This document shows, piece after piece, positions 38,747 through 47,637 of a stretch of 64,000 nucleotides of DNA. Location of the stretch: the NCBI RefSeq assembly GCF_021611515.1, contig NZ_CP090960.1, positions 992,001 to 1,056,000 of the forward strand, in the 5' to 3' direction. The translations under genes and the position numbers were made by a program. Each line of letters begins with the position of its first letter. Within the stretch, counting starts at the first letter, position 1. This DNA is from Mariluticola halotolerans. Its GTDB lineage: Bacteria; Pseudomonadota; Alphaproteobacteria; Rhizobiales; Devosiaceae. The notes below the pieces were generated by a model that saw nothing but the letters and a program-made list of their open reading frames with translations, did not search any database and was not told the DNA's origin.

Positions 38747-39019
38747 TCAGGCCAGCATATTGATGCTGTCCATGGTCTTGTTCAACGCATCCTGCTTTTC
38801 CTTGACCTGCGCCTGAATGCGGTCAATTGCGGTCTGGCGGGCATTGTCGACCGAGCCCATGAGATTGTTGATGAAGGTTGTGCTGAGCGAGGATGCGAGG
38901 GCGGAATTTTTCGCCTGGAATTCGGCAACCATGGTGCGGCGCTTGGCGGCGGCTTGCGCTGCCACTTTATAGGCCGACTGTTTCGGCATCCAGTTCATCG
39001 ATTTGCGCGCAACTTCCAT
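38747..39019 (-). CDS. Small hypothetical protein
   Basis: 90-aa protein from ATG 39019 (MEVARKSMNWMPKQSAYKVA); an in-frame ATG at 39037 is 6 codons upstream. It is strongly helical and charged: AAQAAAKRRTMVAEFQAKNS, TFINNLMGSVDNARQTAIDR, QVKEKQDALNKTMDSINML. The heptad-like spacing hints at a coiled coil. No signal peptide or known domain is recognised. It lies between yidD and thrS. Confidence 0.7.
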   Translation of the reverse strand: MEVARKSMNWMPKQSAYKVAAQAAAKRRTMVAEFQAKNSALASSLSTTFINNLMGSVDNARQTAIDRIQAQVKEKQDALNKTMDSINMLA

Positions 39020-39055
39020 GATGCCCCAACATGACACACTTGCGTTAAAGCTGCG

Positions 39056-39409
39056 TTAATCCCTACCGCCGGTTTGCCGCCAGTAGCCATAGCGCCAGGG
39101 CATATACCAGTGTGCGCGCTGGGGCAGTTTTTCGGGTACGGGATCATAGCCATGGGTGCCGCCGGGCCGGCAGCGCCAGATACGGGCCGCCCCCATCCAG
39201 CCGCCGGGCCAGAAGCCGTGCTGCCAGATAGCGCTGGCCGTGAATTCCGAGCATGTGGGCAAGTGACGGCACGAGCGGCCAACGAGCGCCGAGAGCGTGT
39301 AGCGATAAATGGTGATCAACAGAACGGCGAGCAGTTTGAACGGCAAATCCACCAGCGCCCAGAAGCGGGCAATCAATGCCCCTGCCCTTTTTCGATCTGG
39401 TCGAGACAA
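39056..39409 (-). CDS. yidD: Membrane protein insertion efficiency factor YidD
   Basis: YidD/haemolytic-domain protein at the inner membrane that aids YidC-dependent insertion. The signature is complete: LLITIYRYTLSALVGRSCRH then LPTCSEFTASAI and RIWRCRPGGTHGYDPVP, with the conserved cysteines. It has no ATG: TTG 39409 gives 117 aa and overlaps the IscU-like gene by 37 bp, while TTG 39376 forms a TTGA overlap with its stop, preceded by GGCAGGGG. Usually yidD neighbours rnpA and yidC; here it does not. Confidence 0.9.
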   Translation of the reverse strand: MSRPDRKRAGALIARFWALVDLPFKLLAVLLITIYRYTLSALVGRSCRHLPTCSEFTASAIWQHGFWPGGWMGAARIWRCRPGGTHGYDPVPEKLPQRAHWYMPWRYGYWRQTGGRD

Positions 39410-39816
39410 TCGACGATCGCTTCAAAGACCAGCATGGTGGAGGCATGACGGGCGGTATAGCTGCGCACCGGTTCCAGATATTTCAAATCCTGCCAGCGGG
39501 CACCGGTTGGGGGTGGCCCATCGTTTTTGAGCATGGCGAACATTTCGTCGCGAAGCTGGCGCAGCTCGGCTGTACTGGCCCCAATGATATTTTCCGCCAC
39601 AACAGAAGACGCCGTTTGCCCCAAGGCACAGGCAGAAATGTCGTGCGCATAATCGGCGACAATGCCATTGCGTATATTGAGATCAACTTCAACAATTGAC
39701 CCGCAGACACGCGAGACTTTGCGCGCCGAGGCATCCGGGGCGTCAAGACGCGGGATTTCGGGCAATTTACCTGCAATTTCAAGGATCTTGTCGGAATAGA
39801 TGTCTGACAGTTCCAT
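39373..39816 (-). CDS. Iron-sulfur cluster assembly scaffold protein, IscU/NifU-N type
   Basis: 147-aa protein of the IscU/SufU N-terminal family, a scaffold for Fe-S cluster assembly. Conserved segments: VDLNIRNGIVADYAHDISAC with ACALGQTASSVVAENIIG (cluster-binding cysteine near residue 63), and a later RHASTMLVFEAIVDCL with a cysteine near the C-terminus. The classical three-cysteine set looks incomplete, which is typical of this short alphaproteobacterial form beside folE and yidD. It is divergent from folE. Confidence 0.83.
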   Translation of the reverse strand: MELSDIYSDKILEIAGKLPEIPRLDAPDASARKVSRVCGSIVEVDLNIRNGIVADYAHDISACALGQTASSVVAENIIGASTAELRQLRDEMFAMLKNDGPPPTGARWQDLKYLEPVRSYTARHASTMLVFEAIVDCLDQIEKGQGH

Positions 39817-39967
39817 TTTTTAGTACAATCTGTTTGCTTGTGAGAAGCGGCACCCCCCTTATATAAGGCGGGTTCAGCGCAGTGCCAGTCCCAATCTATG
39901 GTGCTGAATTGATCCAATTGAATCCCGGACACGTATTGATTACGCATCATGGATGGAGGAGCGGCCC

Positions 39968-40594
39968 ATGGACGCCCGTATGAAGCCTGACAGCGCCGGC
40001 CCTGCGATTGCGGGCTCTGCCGGACGCCCAAGCCGCGCGGAAGTTGAAGCCGCCGTCCGCACGCTTATTGCATGGACTGGAGACGACCCCACACGTGAAG
40101 GCGTCAAGGAAACCCCTGCCCGCGTTGCCAATGCGTTTTTGGAATTGTTCGCTGGTTACGAACAAGACCCCAAGGCGATTCTTGAAAAGACGTTCAAGGA
40201 AGTGGGTGGCTATGACGACATCGTTCTGATGCGCGACATTCCTTTTCATTCCCATTGCGAACATCACATGGTGCCATTTTTTGGCAAGGTGCATATCGCC
40301 TATTTGCCGCATGACGGGGTTGTGGGCCTGTCGAAACTGGCGCGGCTGACCGAGGTTTTTGCCCGGCGCCTGCAAACGCAGGAAAACCTGACGGCACAGA
40401 TTATCGACGCCCTGAACGAGCACCTGAACCCCCGCGGCGCGGCGGTGATGATTGAAGCCGAGCACATGTGCATGTCGATGCGCGGTGTGCATAAACATGA
40501 CGTGCAAACGGTCACCCAAAGATTTACCGGTGTTTTTGCCGAAGAGCGGGCGGAACGCGACCGGTTTTTTGCTATGGTCACCGCACCGCGCTAA
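39968..40594 (+). CDS. folE: GTP cyclohydrolase I
   Basis: First enzyme of folate biosynthesis: GTP to 7,8-dihydroneopterin triphosphate. It is 208 aa from ATG 39968, chosen because GGAGGAGCGG sits 7 nt before it; ATG 39953 is in frame upstream. The zinc and catalytic motifs are [20 protein letters not shown] (Cys, His) and [14 protein letters not shown] (second Cys). The remainder, including [20 protein letters not shown], is standard. It is followed by hisI after 15 bp. Type IA enzyme, no fusion. Confidence 0.97.
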   Translation: MDARMKPDSAGPAIAGSAGRPSRAEVEAAVRTLIAWTGDDPTREGVKETPARVANAFLELFAGYEQDPKAILEKTFKEVGGYDDIVLMRDIPFHSHCEHHMVPFFGKVHIAYLPHDGVVGLSKLARLTEVFARRLQTQENLTAQIIDALNEHLNPRGAAVMIEAEHMCMSMRGVHKHDVQTVTQRFTGVFAEERAERDRFFAMVTAPR

Positions 40595-40609
40595 CACCCA
40601 GGAAATACC

Positions 40610-41062
40610 ATGACAATCAGCTTCACCAACCCTGAAGGCCTCAGCCATGCGGCCCTTGAGGAAGGCACAGACTTCGCCCCGCGCTTTGACACAAACGGAC
40701 TTGTGACCGCCATCACGCTGGAGGCGGGCAGCAATGTTGTGCTGATGCTGGCGCATATGAATGAAGAAGCCTTGCGGCTGACGCTGGAAACCGGAGACGT
40801 GCATTATTATTCGCGCTCGCGCGGCAAGCTTTGGAAAAAGGGCGAAACCTCGGGCGAGGTGCAAAAGCTGGTGGAGATGCGCACGGACTGCGATCAGGAC
40901 GCGGTGCTGGTTTATGTCAATCAAACCGGGCGCGGCGCAGCCTGCCATACGGGCCGCAAAAGCTGCTTTTTCCGCCGTGTTACGGTTTCAGGCGAAAATG
41001 CGGCGCTGGAAGATACCGGCGAGCCCAGACTGTTTAATCCGACTGAGGTGTATTCCGGTTAA
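40610..41062 (+). CDS. hisI: Phosphoribosyl-AMP cyclohydrolase
   Basis: Histidine biosynthesis enzyme opening the purine ring of PR-AMP, 150 aa, single-function form without HisE fusion. The metal sites are clear: [20 protein letters not shown] and [14 protein letters not shown] with conserved Cys and Asp residues. [20 protein letters not shown] is typical. It follows folE closely, though the two pathways are unrelated. The last 29 bp overlap the end of the convergent rhomboid gene. Confidence 0.96.
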   Translation: MTISFTNPEGLSHAALEEGTDFAPRFDTNGLVTAITLEAGSNVVLMLAHMNEEALRLTLETGDVHYYSRSRGKLWKKGETSGEVQKLVEMRTDCDQDAVLVYVNQTGRGAACHTGRKSCFFRRVTVSGENAALEDTGEPRLFNPTEVYSG

Positions 41063-41798
41063 ATTCGCGTCTGGCCTGCTGATCACAGAGGGTCGCGAGC
41101 AACAGGCCTGCGAAAAAACCGCCGAGATGCGCCTGCCAGGCAATGGCGATACCGCCGCCGCCGGTTACCAGTGGCAGAAGCGGGGTAATGGCATTCAGCC
41201 CGATCCAGATCAGGGTAAAGGCCCGCGCCCGCGAATTGCGCAGCAGACCCGCAAGGGGGAGCAATTGCCGCCCATACCCTACCGGCGCACCGGTTTCGGG
41301 ATCGCGGGCGATAACGACGGGAGGCTGAAACACGAACCGGACAGCCACGCCGGTCAGCCCTGATATGCCCCCCGACGCGCCAACCAGCACCCCAACCTGC
41401 CCCCAGGCTGTGAGCAGATAGGCAAAAGCCCCGGCAAGCGCACTGATAAAAAAGACAATGAGAAACAGCACAGGGCCATAGCGGCGCGCGACGGGCGTAC
41501 CGAAAATGGCCAGCCAGGCGGCATTGATCAGCACATGCTCCCAACTGGCATGCATCAGCGCATGGGTGAACGGCGTCCAGAGCAATGGCCACGCCCCACC
41601 CGGTGCCCCGGCAAAATCAGTGACGCGCAGCGGGATGAATGCAAACCAGATGATGAGCTGGTTGCGCCCCTCGGCATCGAGCACAAACAATGTTGCGACA
41701 TGCACCAGCACCAGAAAGGCGACACTGTACAGCACCGTCTGCGGCAGGGTGAAAATGGGCTGATGGCCCTCGGCATTGTTGTTGCGATCGTCGCTCAT
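41034..41798 (-). CDS. Rhomboid-family intramembrane serine protease
   Basis: 254-aa inner-membrane protease with six or more spans. The catalytic Ser is in [12 protein letters not shown] (GxSG) near residue 143, and the His is in [15 protein letters not shown] near the C-terminus. The loop motif [20 protein letters not shown] is typical. A longer loop ([20 protein letters not shown]) sits between the two catalytic spans. Substrate unknown. Tail-to-tail overlap with hisI is visible. Confidence 0.92.
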   Translation of the reverse strand: MSDDRNNNAEGHQPIFTLPQTVLYSVAFLVLVHVATLFVLDAEGRNQLIIWFAFIPLRVTDFAGAPGGAWPLLWTPFTHALMHASWEHVLINAAWLAIFGTPVARRYGPVLFLIVFFISALAGAFAYLLTAWGQVGVLVGASGGISGLTGVAVRFVFQPPVVIARDPETGAPVGYGRQLLPLAGLLRNSRARAFTLIWIGLNAITPLLPLVTGGGGIAIAWQAHLGGFFAGLLLATLCDQQARREFNRNTPQSD

Positions 41799-41985
41799 TG
41801 GCTAGGGCCCTGTTTTTTCTGATCTTCGTGCATTTATTGCACAGCTTTGTCCACATTGGCTTGCCCGCATTAACCTTAACCAATGTTTAAGGGCGATTTT
41901 CCGCGCCAGTTTTGCGACATTCACTGCACAGAACGGGGCATCACAACCCCAGACTTCGTTAATGGAAAAGCTGATGGGCGGGAAC

Positions 41986-42642
41986 ATGCAAAAAGCGACT
42001 TCACGAGCGCTCTATGACTATTGGAACAGCTTGCGTGGTTCGCGCAGCGCCCCGGACCGTCGTGATATCGATCCGACCCGCATCCGCACGGCCCTTGCCA
42101 GCACATTCATTCTAGAGACCGCCGAAAACGAGGAAAGCTTTCTGTTCCGTCTCGCCGGCTCCCATCTTTGTTCTTCCTATTGCCGTGAGCTTAAAGGGCG
42201 CTCCTTCTCCGGGCTCTGGCACGACAAGGACAGCGACGCCATTTCTACCCTGATCCGCGCCGTCACCGAGGATCATGCCGTCGCACTTGTCACTTTTCAG
42301 GGAACCACTGCGGTGGGCACCCAAACCTCGTTTGAAACCATTTTGATGCCGCTGCGGCACAATGGCAGCACCTCCTCGCGCATTCTGGGCGGGATGACGG
42401 CGCTCGACGAGCCCTACTGGCTGGGCGTGCAGCCCATTCTTGAGCAGCGCATCACCGGTTTGCGGCTGATCTGGCCGGATGACCCCTCGATGCGGCATGA
42501 AGGCCAGGACATTGCCATGGCGGTGGAAGCCAATGCCATGTGGCCGGACAGCGACGCCCCGGCACCGCTGCCTGCCCGCGTGCACGGCAACAGCGCCCGG
42601 CGTTATGCCCATCTGGCTGTTATCGATGGTGGCCGCGCCTGA
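41986..42642 (+). CDS. PAS_5-like (PF07310-type) protein
   Basis: 218-aa protein from ATG 41986, where GGCGGGAAC precedes; ATG 41962 in frame adds 8 residues. It fits the alphaproteobacterial PAS_5 family: ALYDYWNSLRGSRSAPDRRD followed by IDPTRIRTALASTFILE, then FLFRLAGSHLCSSYCRELKG and SFSGLWHDKDSDAISTLI. A sensory or scaffold PAS role is presumed; no kinase or GGDEF domain is attached. It lies 109 bp before a two-domain PilZ gene, as seen for such proteins in related genomes. Confidence 0.82.
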   Translation: MQKATSRALYDYWNSLRGSRSAPDRRDIDPTRIRTALASTFILETAENEESFLFRLAGSHLCSSYCRELKGRSFSGLWHDKDSDAISTLIRAVTEDHAVALVTFQGTTAVGTQTSFETILMPLRHNGSTSSRILGGMTALDEPYWLGVQPILEQRITGLRLIWPDDPSMRHEGQDIAMAVEANAMWPDSDAPAPLPARVHGNSARRYAHLAVIDGGRA

Positions 42643-42751
42643 GGGGCATAATCGGTCAACTAGCGGATATTTACCCGCTGCAGCTTACCAACGCTTAACG
42701 AACAGTCGCTAAACTTGACCCGTTGATTCTGGTTGTGGTCCGTTTATCATC

Positions 42752-43384
42752 ATGTTCGATTTCGAAACTCGTGAGCCTATCGCGCCCTTGCAACAGGGTG
42801 CTTCGACAGAGGCACCCCGCTTCCAGCGGGTTCGTGTATCGATTTTAGGCCGCTATATGCTGGCTGATCGCCGTGAGTTTCCCTGCCAGATTATCGAGAT
42901 GTCGCCGGGCGACGCGATTGTTGTTGCGCCGACCGCCGGCAAGATCGGCGAGCGGGTTATTGCCTATCTCGACCATCTCGGCCGGGTTGAAGGCACTGTG
43001 AAGGAAATCGTCGATGGCGGTTTCGTTGTCGATCTGACCGCATCGGCGCGCAAGCGCGAGCAACTGGCGGCACAGCTGACCTATCTGGCGAACAAGGACA
43101 TTCTCAATCTGCCTGAAGACCGGCGGCATGAGCGGCTTGTGCCGGACAATCGCCATTCCTCCATCCTTCTGGATGATGGCCGCCGCTATGACTGCAAGAT
43201 TATCGACATTTCCCTGTCGGGTGCAGCGATCGAGATTGCCGTGCGGCCCGCTTTGGGCACACCGGTGACCCTTGGGCGGATGCGGGCGCGGATTGTGCGG
43301 CACTTTGATAATGGTGTCGGCGTCGAGTTCAGCTCGGTGCAGGAAATGCTGACTGTTATCCAGCAAAGCCTGCGGCTTAACTAA
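42752..43384 (+). CDS. Tandem PilZ-domain protein
   Basis: 210-aa protein with two PilZ domains. The first (residues ~25-100: RVRVSILGRYMLADRREFPC, IIEMSPGDAIVV) is degenerate. The second (residues ~120-200: RRHERLVPDNRHSSILLDD, KIIDISLSGAAIEI) keeps both the RxxxR and DxSxxGA motifs. It therefore probably binds c-di-GMP through the second domain. It follows the PAS_5-like gene and is followed by a good terminator. Confidence 0.87.
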   Translation: MFDFETREPIAPLQQGASTEAPRFQRVRVSILGRYMLADRREFPCQIIEMSPGDAIVVAPTAGKIGERVIAYLDHLGRVEGTVKEIVDGGFVVDLTASARKREQLAAQLTYLANKDILNLPEDRRHERLVPDNRHSSILLDDGRRYDCKIIDISLSGAAIEIAVRPALGTPVTLGRMRARIVRHFDNGVGVEFSSVQEMLTVIQQSLRLN

Positions 43385-43407
43385 AACCCTGCTTTTCTTT
43401 AGGTTTT

Positions 43408-43438
43408 AACGTCCTGCGCGCTGAACGCGGGACGTTTT
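43408..43438 (+). terminator. Rho-independent terminator of the tandem PilZ gene
   Basis: AACGTCC and GGACGTT, extended inward by a GCG/CGC stem, form a hairpin followed by TTTTG. It lies 24 bp after the stop at 43384. Confidence 0.8.
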
Positions 43439-43612
43439 GTGCTGTCTGGCATCCAGTTTTGCCGAAGCATGCACCCGCGCGCACGCGCATGCTTAATACG
43501 ACCTGAATTCGGGCGGCTCAATTAGACTCAAATTCGTCTAAAAACTGCTTATCAGTTTTCGGATCGCCGAAATTGCCGATCCCTAGTGTGCCTCCTGTCA
43601 GGGAGACACATT

Positions 43613-44245
43613 ATGACTGTTCAAATAAACAAAGTTATCGGGCTTGCGGGCATCCTAATGCTCATACTGCTTGCAAGTTCGGACCGCGCCTGGGCAACCG
43701 GGTTCATCGATATCAGCAATGCCGCTTTCGCCAATGTGAGTGATCGCCAGACCAGCATTCCGGTGGGGCATGCCGAATTTTGCCGCACGCGGCCCGCTGA
43801 GTGCACGATCAATGCCCGTTTTGTTGCGGCGGAAGAGCTCTCGAATGCGAAATGGCAGCAATTGCTTGCGGTCAACAGCTTTTACAACACATCCATCAAG
43901 CCGATGACGGATGAAGACCTTTATCAGGTCAAGGAATTCTGGACCTATCCGTCCGCCTATGGCGATTGTGAGGATTATGTTCTGGCCAAGCGGCGCGCGC
44001 TGATTGAAGCGGGCTGGGCTGCGTCGACATTGATGATTGCCGTCGTGCGCCAGGAAAATGGCGAGGGCCATGCCGTGCTGATGGCCCGCACCGACCGCGG
44101 CGACCTGATCCTTGATAATCAGGAAGGCATGATCAAACTCTGGAATGACACGCCCTACCGTTATGTCAAACGGCAGTCGCAATATGACGCCGGCCAGTGG
44201 GTCGACATCTATGATGACCGCACCACAATCCTTGCGAGCCGCTGA
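43613..44245 (+). CDS. Transglutaminase-like cysteine peptidase (BTLCP family)
   Basis: 210-aa secreted or periplasmic enzyme; ATG 43613 is preceded by GGGAG. A signal peptide (GLAGILMLILLASSDRAWA) is present. The catalytic triad is visible: Cys in YGDCEDYVLAKRRALIEAGW, His in GEGHAVLMARTDRG, and Asp in LILDNQEGMI. The family (BTLCP, LapG-related) cleaves adhesins or processes envelope proteins; LapG homologues answer to c-di-GMP through LapD, and PilZ genes lie next door, but no LapD is seen here. Function is inferred. Confidence 0.88.
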   Translation: MTVQINKVIGLAGILMLILLASSDRAWATGFIDISNAAFANVSDRQTSIPVGHAEFCRTRPAECTINARFVAAEELSNAKWQQLLAVNSFYNTSIKPMTDEDLYQVKEFWTYPSAYGDCEDYVLAKRRALIEAGWAASTLMIAVVRQENGEGHAVLMARTDRGDLILDNQEGMIKLWNDTPYRYVKRQSQYDAGQWVDIYDDRTTILASR

Positions 44246-44302
44246 CCAGCAGAACAAGCTCCCGGGTCTGCCCTCCCCCTGACATGCCCGCAGACCTAAA
44301 AG

Positions 44303-44340
44303 AAAACGCCCCTGGTGCCTTTGGCCCGGGGCGTTTTTTT
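44303..44340 (+). terminator. Rho-independent terminator
   Basis: AAAACGCCCC and GGGGCGTTTT pair, with an inner GG/CC step, and are followed by a run of seven T. It ends the BTLCP transcript and lies 2 bp before the stop of the convergent membrane gene. Confidence 0.9.
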
Positions 44341-44342
44341 AT

Positions 44343-44669
44343 TTACATGCCGCGAGCAGCCAACCAGATGCTCATCAACAACAGGCCGGTGATGAAGGCC
44401 CAGCCGAAGGCGACGAAAGACGCGAGCAACATTGATGTGGCGGAAATGGACTGCCCCGGCTCGGTGCGAAAGCCCATTTGCAGCATGATATAGGGCCCGC
44501 AAATGAAGCTGAATGCGAGGCTGCCCAGCGAACGAATGTAGGTTTTGCCGGCATAACTCAGCTCGGCCTGCGACTGTGACACGAATTGATAGAGATGCGT
44601 GCCTGCCCCGGCCGCACTCAGCCCCACAGCCATGATGAACACTGCAAGGCCAAATTCATTGATCACCAT
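44343..44669 (-). CDS. Small conserved membrane protein
   Basis: 108-aa integral membrane protein with about three spans: GLAVFIMAVGLSAAGAG, SLGSLAFSFICGPYIMLQMG, and MLLASFVAFGWAFITGLLLM. The pattern AGKTYIRSLGSLAFSFICGP is conserved in Hyphomicrobiales in my recollection, but no function is known to me. It begins MVINEFG, 112 bp from the divergent gene at 44782. Confidence 0.75.
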   Translation of the reverse strand: MVINEFGLAVFIMAVGLSAAGAGTHLYQFVSQSQAELSYAGKTYIRSLGSLAFSFICGPYIMLQMGFRTEPGQSISATSMLLASFVAFGWAFITGLLLMSIWLAARGM

Positions 44670-44781
44670 TGTTCATTTCCCCAAAACGCGGCCCTGCCGG
44701 CCAATTTTAACTATTCATTAAGCATATCAGCCCCCTAATTGACAGTCATTAGAACTCAGTCAAATTGGTTAACGACGGCGC

Positions 44782-45465
44782 ATGGCCAGCCCCGACACCT
44801 ACAGCAAGGACGCTGCCGGTTCTCATCAGTCACATGTTGCGTTCAATCTGAGCGTCATTGCGCTTGTGGTCATGCTCGTGGGCATTGGTGCCGCTTATCT
44901 GCTCGATGCGGCGGGCCGACAGCAGGTGCATCTGCCGGACCTGCGCACAGCCGGGCCAAGTGTGGAAAAAATCATTGGCGGGCACAAGCTGGGCATCCCA
45001 CCGGCATGGTTTCGCTTTGAAGACCAGCGGGTGGCGGGATTTTCGGACAAGGTTGACCTGATTTTTGCGTTGCCGCTCGGCCCTGACAATCACATGCGCG
45101 AGGTGATGGTTACACTATCGCCGCGCAGCCGGGCCCGTTCGAGCGCGCGGTTGCTTGATGCTGTTTATCTGCACAAGTTTTTGCCGCAGCAACTTGAGGG
45201 GCCGCCGGGGCTTGTGGGCAAGCCACTCCGGGAAGAAGGCGGGTTTGCCAAGGAGACGGTCTGGTATGATCCGCTTTCAGCCAATCCATTTGTGACCAAA
45301 TGCATGCAGCCGGTGATGGCTGACCAGCCGGCGAGCTGTGTCAGGACAATTGTGGCGGGGAATGAGGTCGCGGTGACCTATGTGTTTGATATGCGCCTGA
45401 TGGAAAACTGGAAGCGCTTTGATACCGAAGCCGGCAAATGGCTGGCCAAGATCGACGGGCTTTAG
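44782..45465 (+). CDS. Membrane-anchored protein of unknown function
   Basis: 227-aa protein with one span near the N-terminus (SVIALVVMLVGIGAAYLLDA) and a periplasmic remainder. Notable segments are LRTAGPSVEKIIGGHKLGIP, the Arg/Ser-rich LSPRSRARSSARLLDAVYLH, and CMQPVMADQPASCVRTIVAG with two cysteines that may form a disulfide. I do not recognise a named family. A hairpin follows the stop. Confidence 0.72.
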   Translation: MASPDTYSKDAAGSHQSHVAFNLSVIALVVMLVGIGAAYLLDAAGRQQVHLPDLRTAGPSVEKIIGGHKLGIPPAWFRFEDQRVAGFSDKVDLIFALPLGPDNHMREVMVTLSPRSRARSSARLLDAVYLHKFLPQQLEGPPGLVGKPLREEGGFAKETVWYDPLSANPFVTKCMQPVMADQPASCVRTIVAGNEVAVTYVFDMRLMENWKRFDTEAGKWLAKIDGL

Positions 45466-45486
45466 CGCGCCGGCCAACCGGCGCGC
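45465..45486. terminator. GC-rich hairpin between convergent genes
   Basis: GCGCGCCGG and CCGGCGCGC pair perfectly over 9 bp around CCAA. It starts at the last base of the 44782 gene's stop and ends 7 bp before the DUF3126 stop. There is no T-run, so termination efficiency is uncertain. Confidence 0.55.
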
Positions 45487-45492
45487 CAAGGT

Positions 45493-45711
45493 TTAGCTGA
45501 CTTCGTCGAGATCGACGTCGAGAATGGCCATCTGGAACATGTAGGACCGGTCGCCGTCTTCATCATCGAGATAGAGCACGCCGATGAATTCTTCGCCCAG
45601 ATAAACTTCGCAAGAATCGTCCTTGCGTGGCCGGGGGCGCACATCGATGGCGGCATTGCCGAATTTCTGCTGCAAATAGGTCTGCAGCTTGATGATTTCC
45701 TGATGTTCCAC
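45493..45711 (-). CDS. DUF3126-family protein
   Basis: 72-aa small protein typical of alphaproteobacteria. The start is taken as GTG 45711 (VEHQEIIKLQTYLQQKFGN), with AAGGA 8 nt upstream; a TTG 5 codons earlier also fits. The family pattern RPRKDDSCEVYLGEEFIGVL then DDEDGDRSYMFQMAILDVDL is intact. Function is unknown. It lies upstream of cysE's 3' end on the same strand. Confidence 0.85.
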   Translation of the reverse strand: MEHQEIIKLQTYLQQKFGNAAIDVRPRPRKDDSCEVYLGEEFIGVLYLDDEDGDRSYMFQMAILDVDLDEVS

Positions 45712-45820
45712 GGGCCGTTCCTTCAATTTCGCGTATTGGCTTTGGGCGGTTCTAGCGGCTCAGGGCCTTCAAACCAATGCCGCGCGGTGTTTTTCCCCGC
45801 CGATCACAGGCAGCGATTGC

Positions 45821-46645
45821 TTACTTGTCGATGCTGGACAGCACCATCTGGTCCATGACAGAGGCCGGCTGGGCGCACCCTGCCTCGCCGATAATCTTGG
45901 CGGGGACACCGGCGACGGTTTTTTGCGAGGGGACATCCTTGAGCACGACCGAGCCTGCCGCGATGCGCGCGCAATTGCCGATGGTGATATTGCCCAGGAT
46001 CTTGGCGCCTGCGCCGATGAGCACGCCGGAGCCGACCTTGGGATGACGGTCGCCATCGTCCTTGCCGGTGCCGCCGAGGGTGACGCCTTGCAGGATGGAG
46101 ACATTATCACCGACGCTGGCCGTTTCACCAATCACCAGACCGGTGGCGTGATCGAGCATGATGCCCTTGCCCATGACAACGCGCGGATTGATGTCCGTCT
46201 GGAACACCTGGCTGGCCCGGCTTTGCAGGTAAAGCGCCATGTCGCGGCGCCCCTGATTGTAAAGCGCATGGGCGAAGCGATGGGTCTGGAGGGCGTGATA
46301 GCCCTTGAAATACAAGAACGGCTCAATGGCGCGGTGGCATGCTGGGTCGCGCTCGAGGGTTGCCGCGAGGTCGGCGCGGGCCGCCATGCCGATTTCGGGC
46401 GCTGAATTTATGATGTCGTCGAAAGCCTGCCGCAACAGGTCCGCTGAAACGTCACGATGATCAAGGCGCTCCGCCAGCCTGAAGGCGAGCGCTGATTCAA
46501 AGCTGTCATGGTTCAGAACTGTCGCTGCGACCATGCTGGCGAGCGAGACTTCATCGGCGACAATCTGATGCGCGCCTTCAACGATCGCTGCCCAAACCGG
46601 ATCGACCGATTTGACCGCGCTCTTTGTTTTTGCCGAACTGACCAT
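45821..46645 (-). CDS. cysE: Serine O-acetyltransferase
   Basis: Makes O-acetylserine for cysteine synthesis, 274 aa from ATG 46645 (MVSSAKTK), with GGAGAG upstream. The N-terminal helical domain is followed by the left-handed beta-helix of hexapeptide repeats: VMGKGIMLDHATGLVIGETA, NVSILQGVTLGGTGKDDGDR, HPKVGSGVLIGAGAKILGNI, IGNCARIAAGSVVLKDVP. The catalytic His/Asp are in the standard places. The last residues are long for feedback-insensitive types; the Ile-terminated tail of E. coli CysE is not visible. Confidence 0.96.
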   Translation of the reverse strand: MVSSAKTKSAVKSVDPVWAAIVEGAHQIVADEVSLASMVAATVLNHDSFESALAFRLAERLDHRDVSADLLRQAFDDIINSAPEIGMAARADLAATLERDPACHRAIEPFLYFKGYHALQTHRFAHALYNQGRRDMALYLQSRASQVFQTDINPRVVMGKGIMLDHATGLVIGETASVGDNVSILQGVTLGGTGKDDGDRHPKVGSGVLIGAGAKILGNITIGNCARIAAGSVVLKDVPSQKTVAGVPAKIIGEAGCAQPASVMDQMVLSSIDK

Positions 46646-46722
46646 GCTGCTCTCCGGTTTTCGAGCTAGATATATAGAGTATAAGCGCGTCGAAAACAAA
46701 AGGTTCACGACAGTTTCATTAA

Positions 46723-47475
46723 TCAGGGATGACGTTGCAGGAAGGCGAGAACGCCTGTCTTGAACTGCGGATCTCCCGTTGCACGCATATGATCGCGCCG
46801 CTCGATCACCAGAACCTCTCCTTGTGGCAGAAGTTCGGCCAAGGGTTCTGGCGCCCCTCCCACATCGTCTTCGCTGCCCACCGCGACAAGGGCGGGCACA
46901 CTGATTTTTTTCACATCATCCGCCGAAATCCGTGCCCGTGATCCCGCCATGCAGGCGGCCAGGGCCTTGCGGTCGCTGCGGGTATGATCCGCAAATATGC
47001 GGAATTGCCGGGCGGTCTTGTGGGTTACACTGGACAAGGCGGGTGAGAGAAGCCCCTCGATAATCTCTTCTGAGTTCGACATGCCGTGAATCATGTTGAT
47101 GCCCAGCCCGCCGAAAATCACCGCGCGCACCTTTTCCGGCGCGTCGAGGGCGGCGAAGGCGGAAATGCGCGCGCCCATGGAATAGCCAAGCAGCACAGCC
47201 GGGCCGATGCCCAGATGATCGATCAGGTTAATGGTGTCCTTGGCCATTTCGCGGGCGCTGTAATATTCCGAATCATAGATTTTTTCGGACTGGCCGTGCC
47301 CGCGGTTATCGATGGTTATGGCCTGATAGCCAGCCTCGGTCAGGGTTTCGACCCAGCCCGTTGCCACCCAGTTGACCTGACCGCTGGAGGCGAAGCCATG
47401 GACCAGAACCACGGGCGGGCCTTCGCCATAGGTTTCATAGGCAATCTCGAAGCCTTCGGATGTGAACTTTGGCAC
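46723..47475 (-). CDS. Alpha/beta hydrolase
   Basis: 250-aa alpha/beta-hydrolase-fold enzyme. The oxyanion HG motif is in VVLVHGFASSGQVNWVATGW, the nucleophile elbow is GYSMGARISAF (Ser near residue 97), and the catalytic His is in ERRDHMRATGDPQF near the C-terminus. AITIDNRGHGQSEKIYDS is typical. The substrate is not evident from neighbours (cysE on one side, a divergent zinc-finger gene on the other). Confidence 0.9.
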   Translation of the reverse strand: MPKFTSEGFEIAYETYGEGPPVVLVHGFASSGQVNWVATGWVETLTEAGYQAITIDNRGHGQSEKIYDSEYYSAREMAKDTINLIDHLGIGPAVLLGYSMGARISAFAALDAPEKVRAVIFGGLGINMIHGMSNSEEIIEGLLSPALSSVTHKTARQFRIFADHTRSDRKALAACMAGSRARISADDVKKISVPALVAVGSEDDVGGAPEPLAELLPQGEVLVIERRDHMRATGDPQFKTGVLAFLQRHP

Positions 47476-47637
47476 GGGCGCCTCACTGGGTTGGTGGTTG
47501 GGGTGGTGATTGATATTTTCGCGTCATAGCAAGCTGCGGCTGATAGTCCAACCATGTCAAAAGGCATGCGATGGGTCTGGCATTTCGGCTTTCGCTTCGT
47601 TATGGTCCGGCTCGTTGACGGCTGAAGGGCAAATCAC

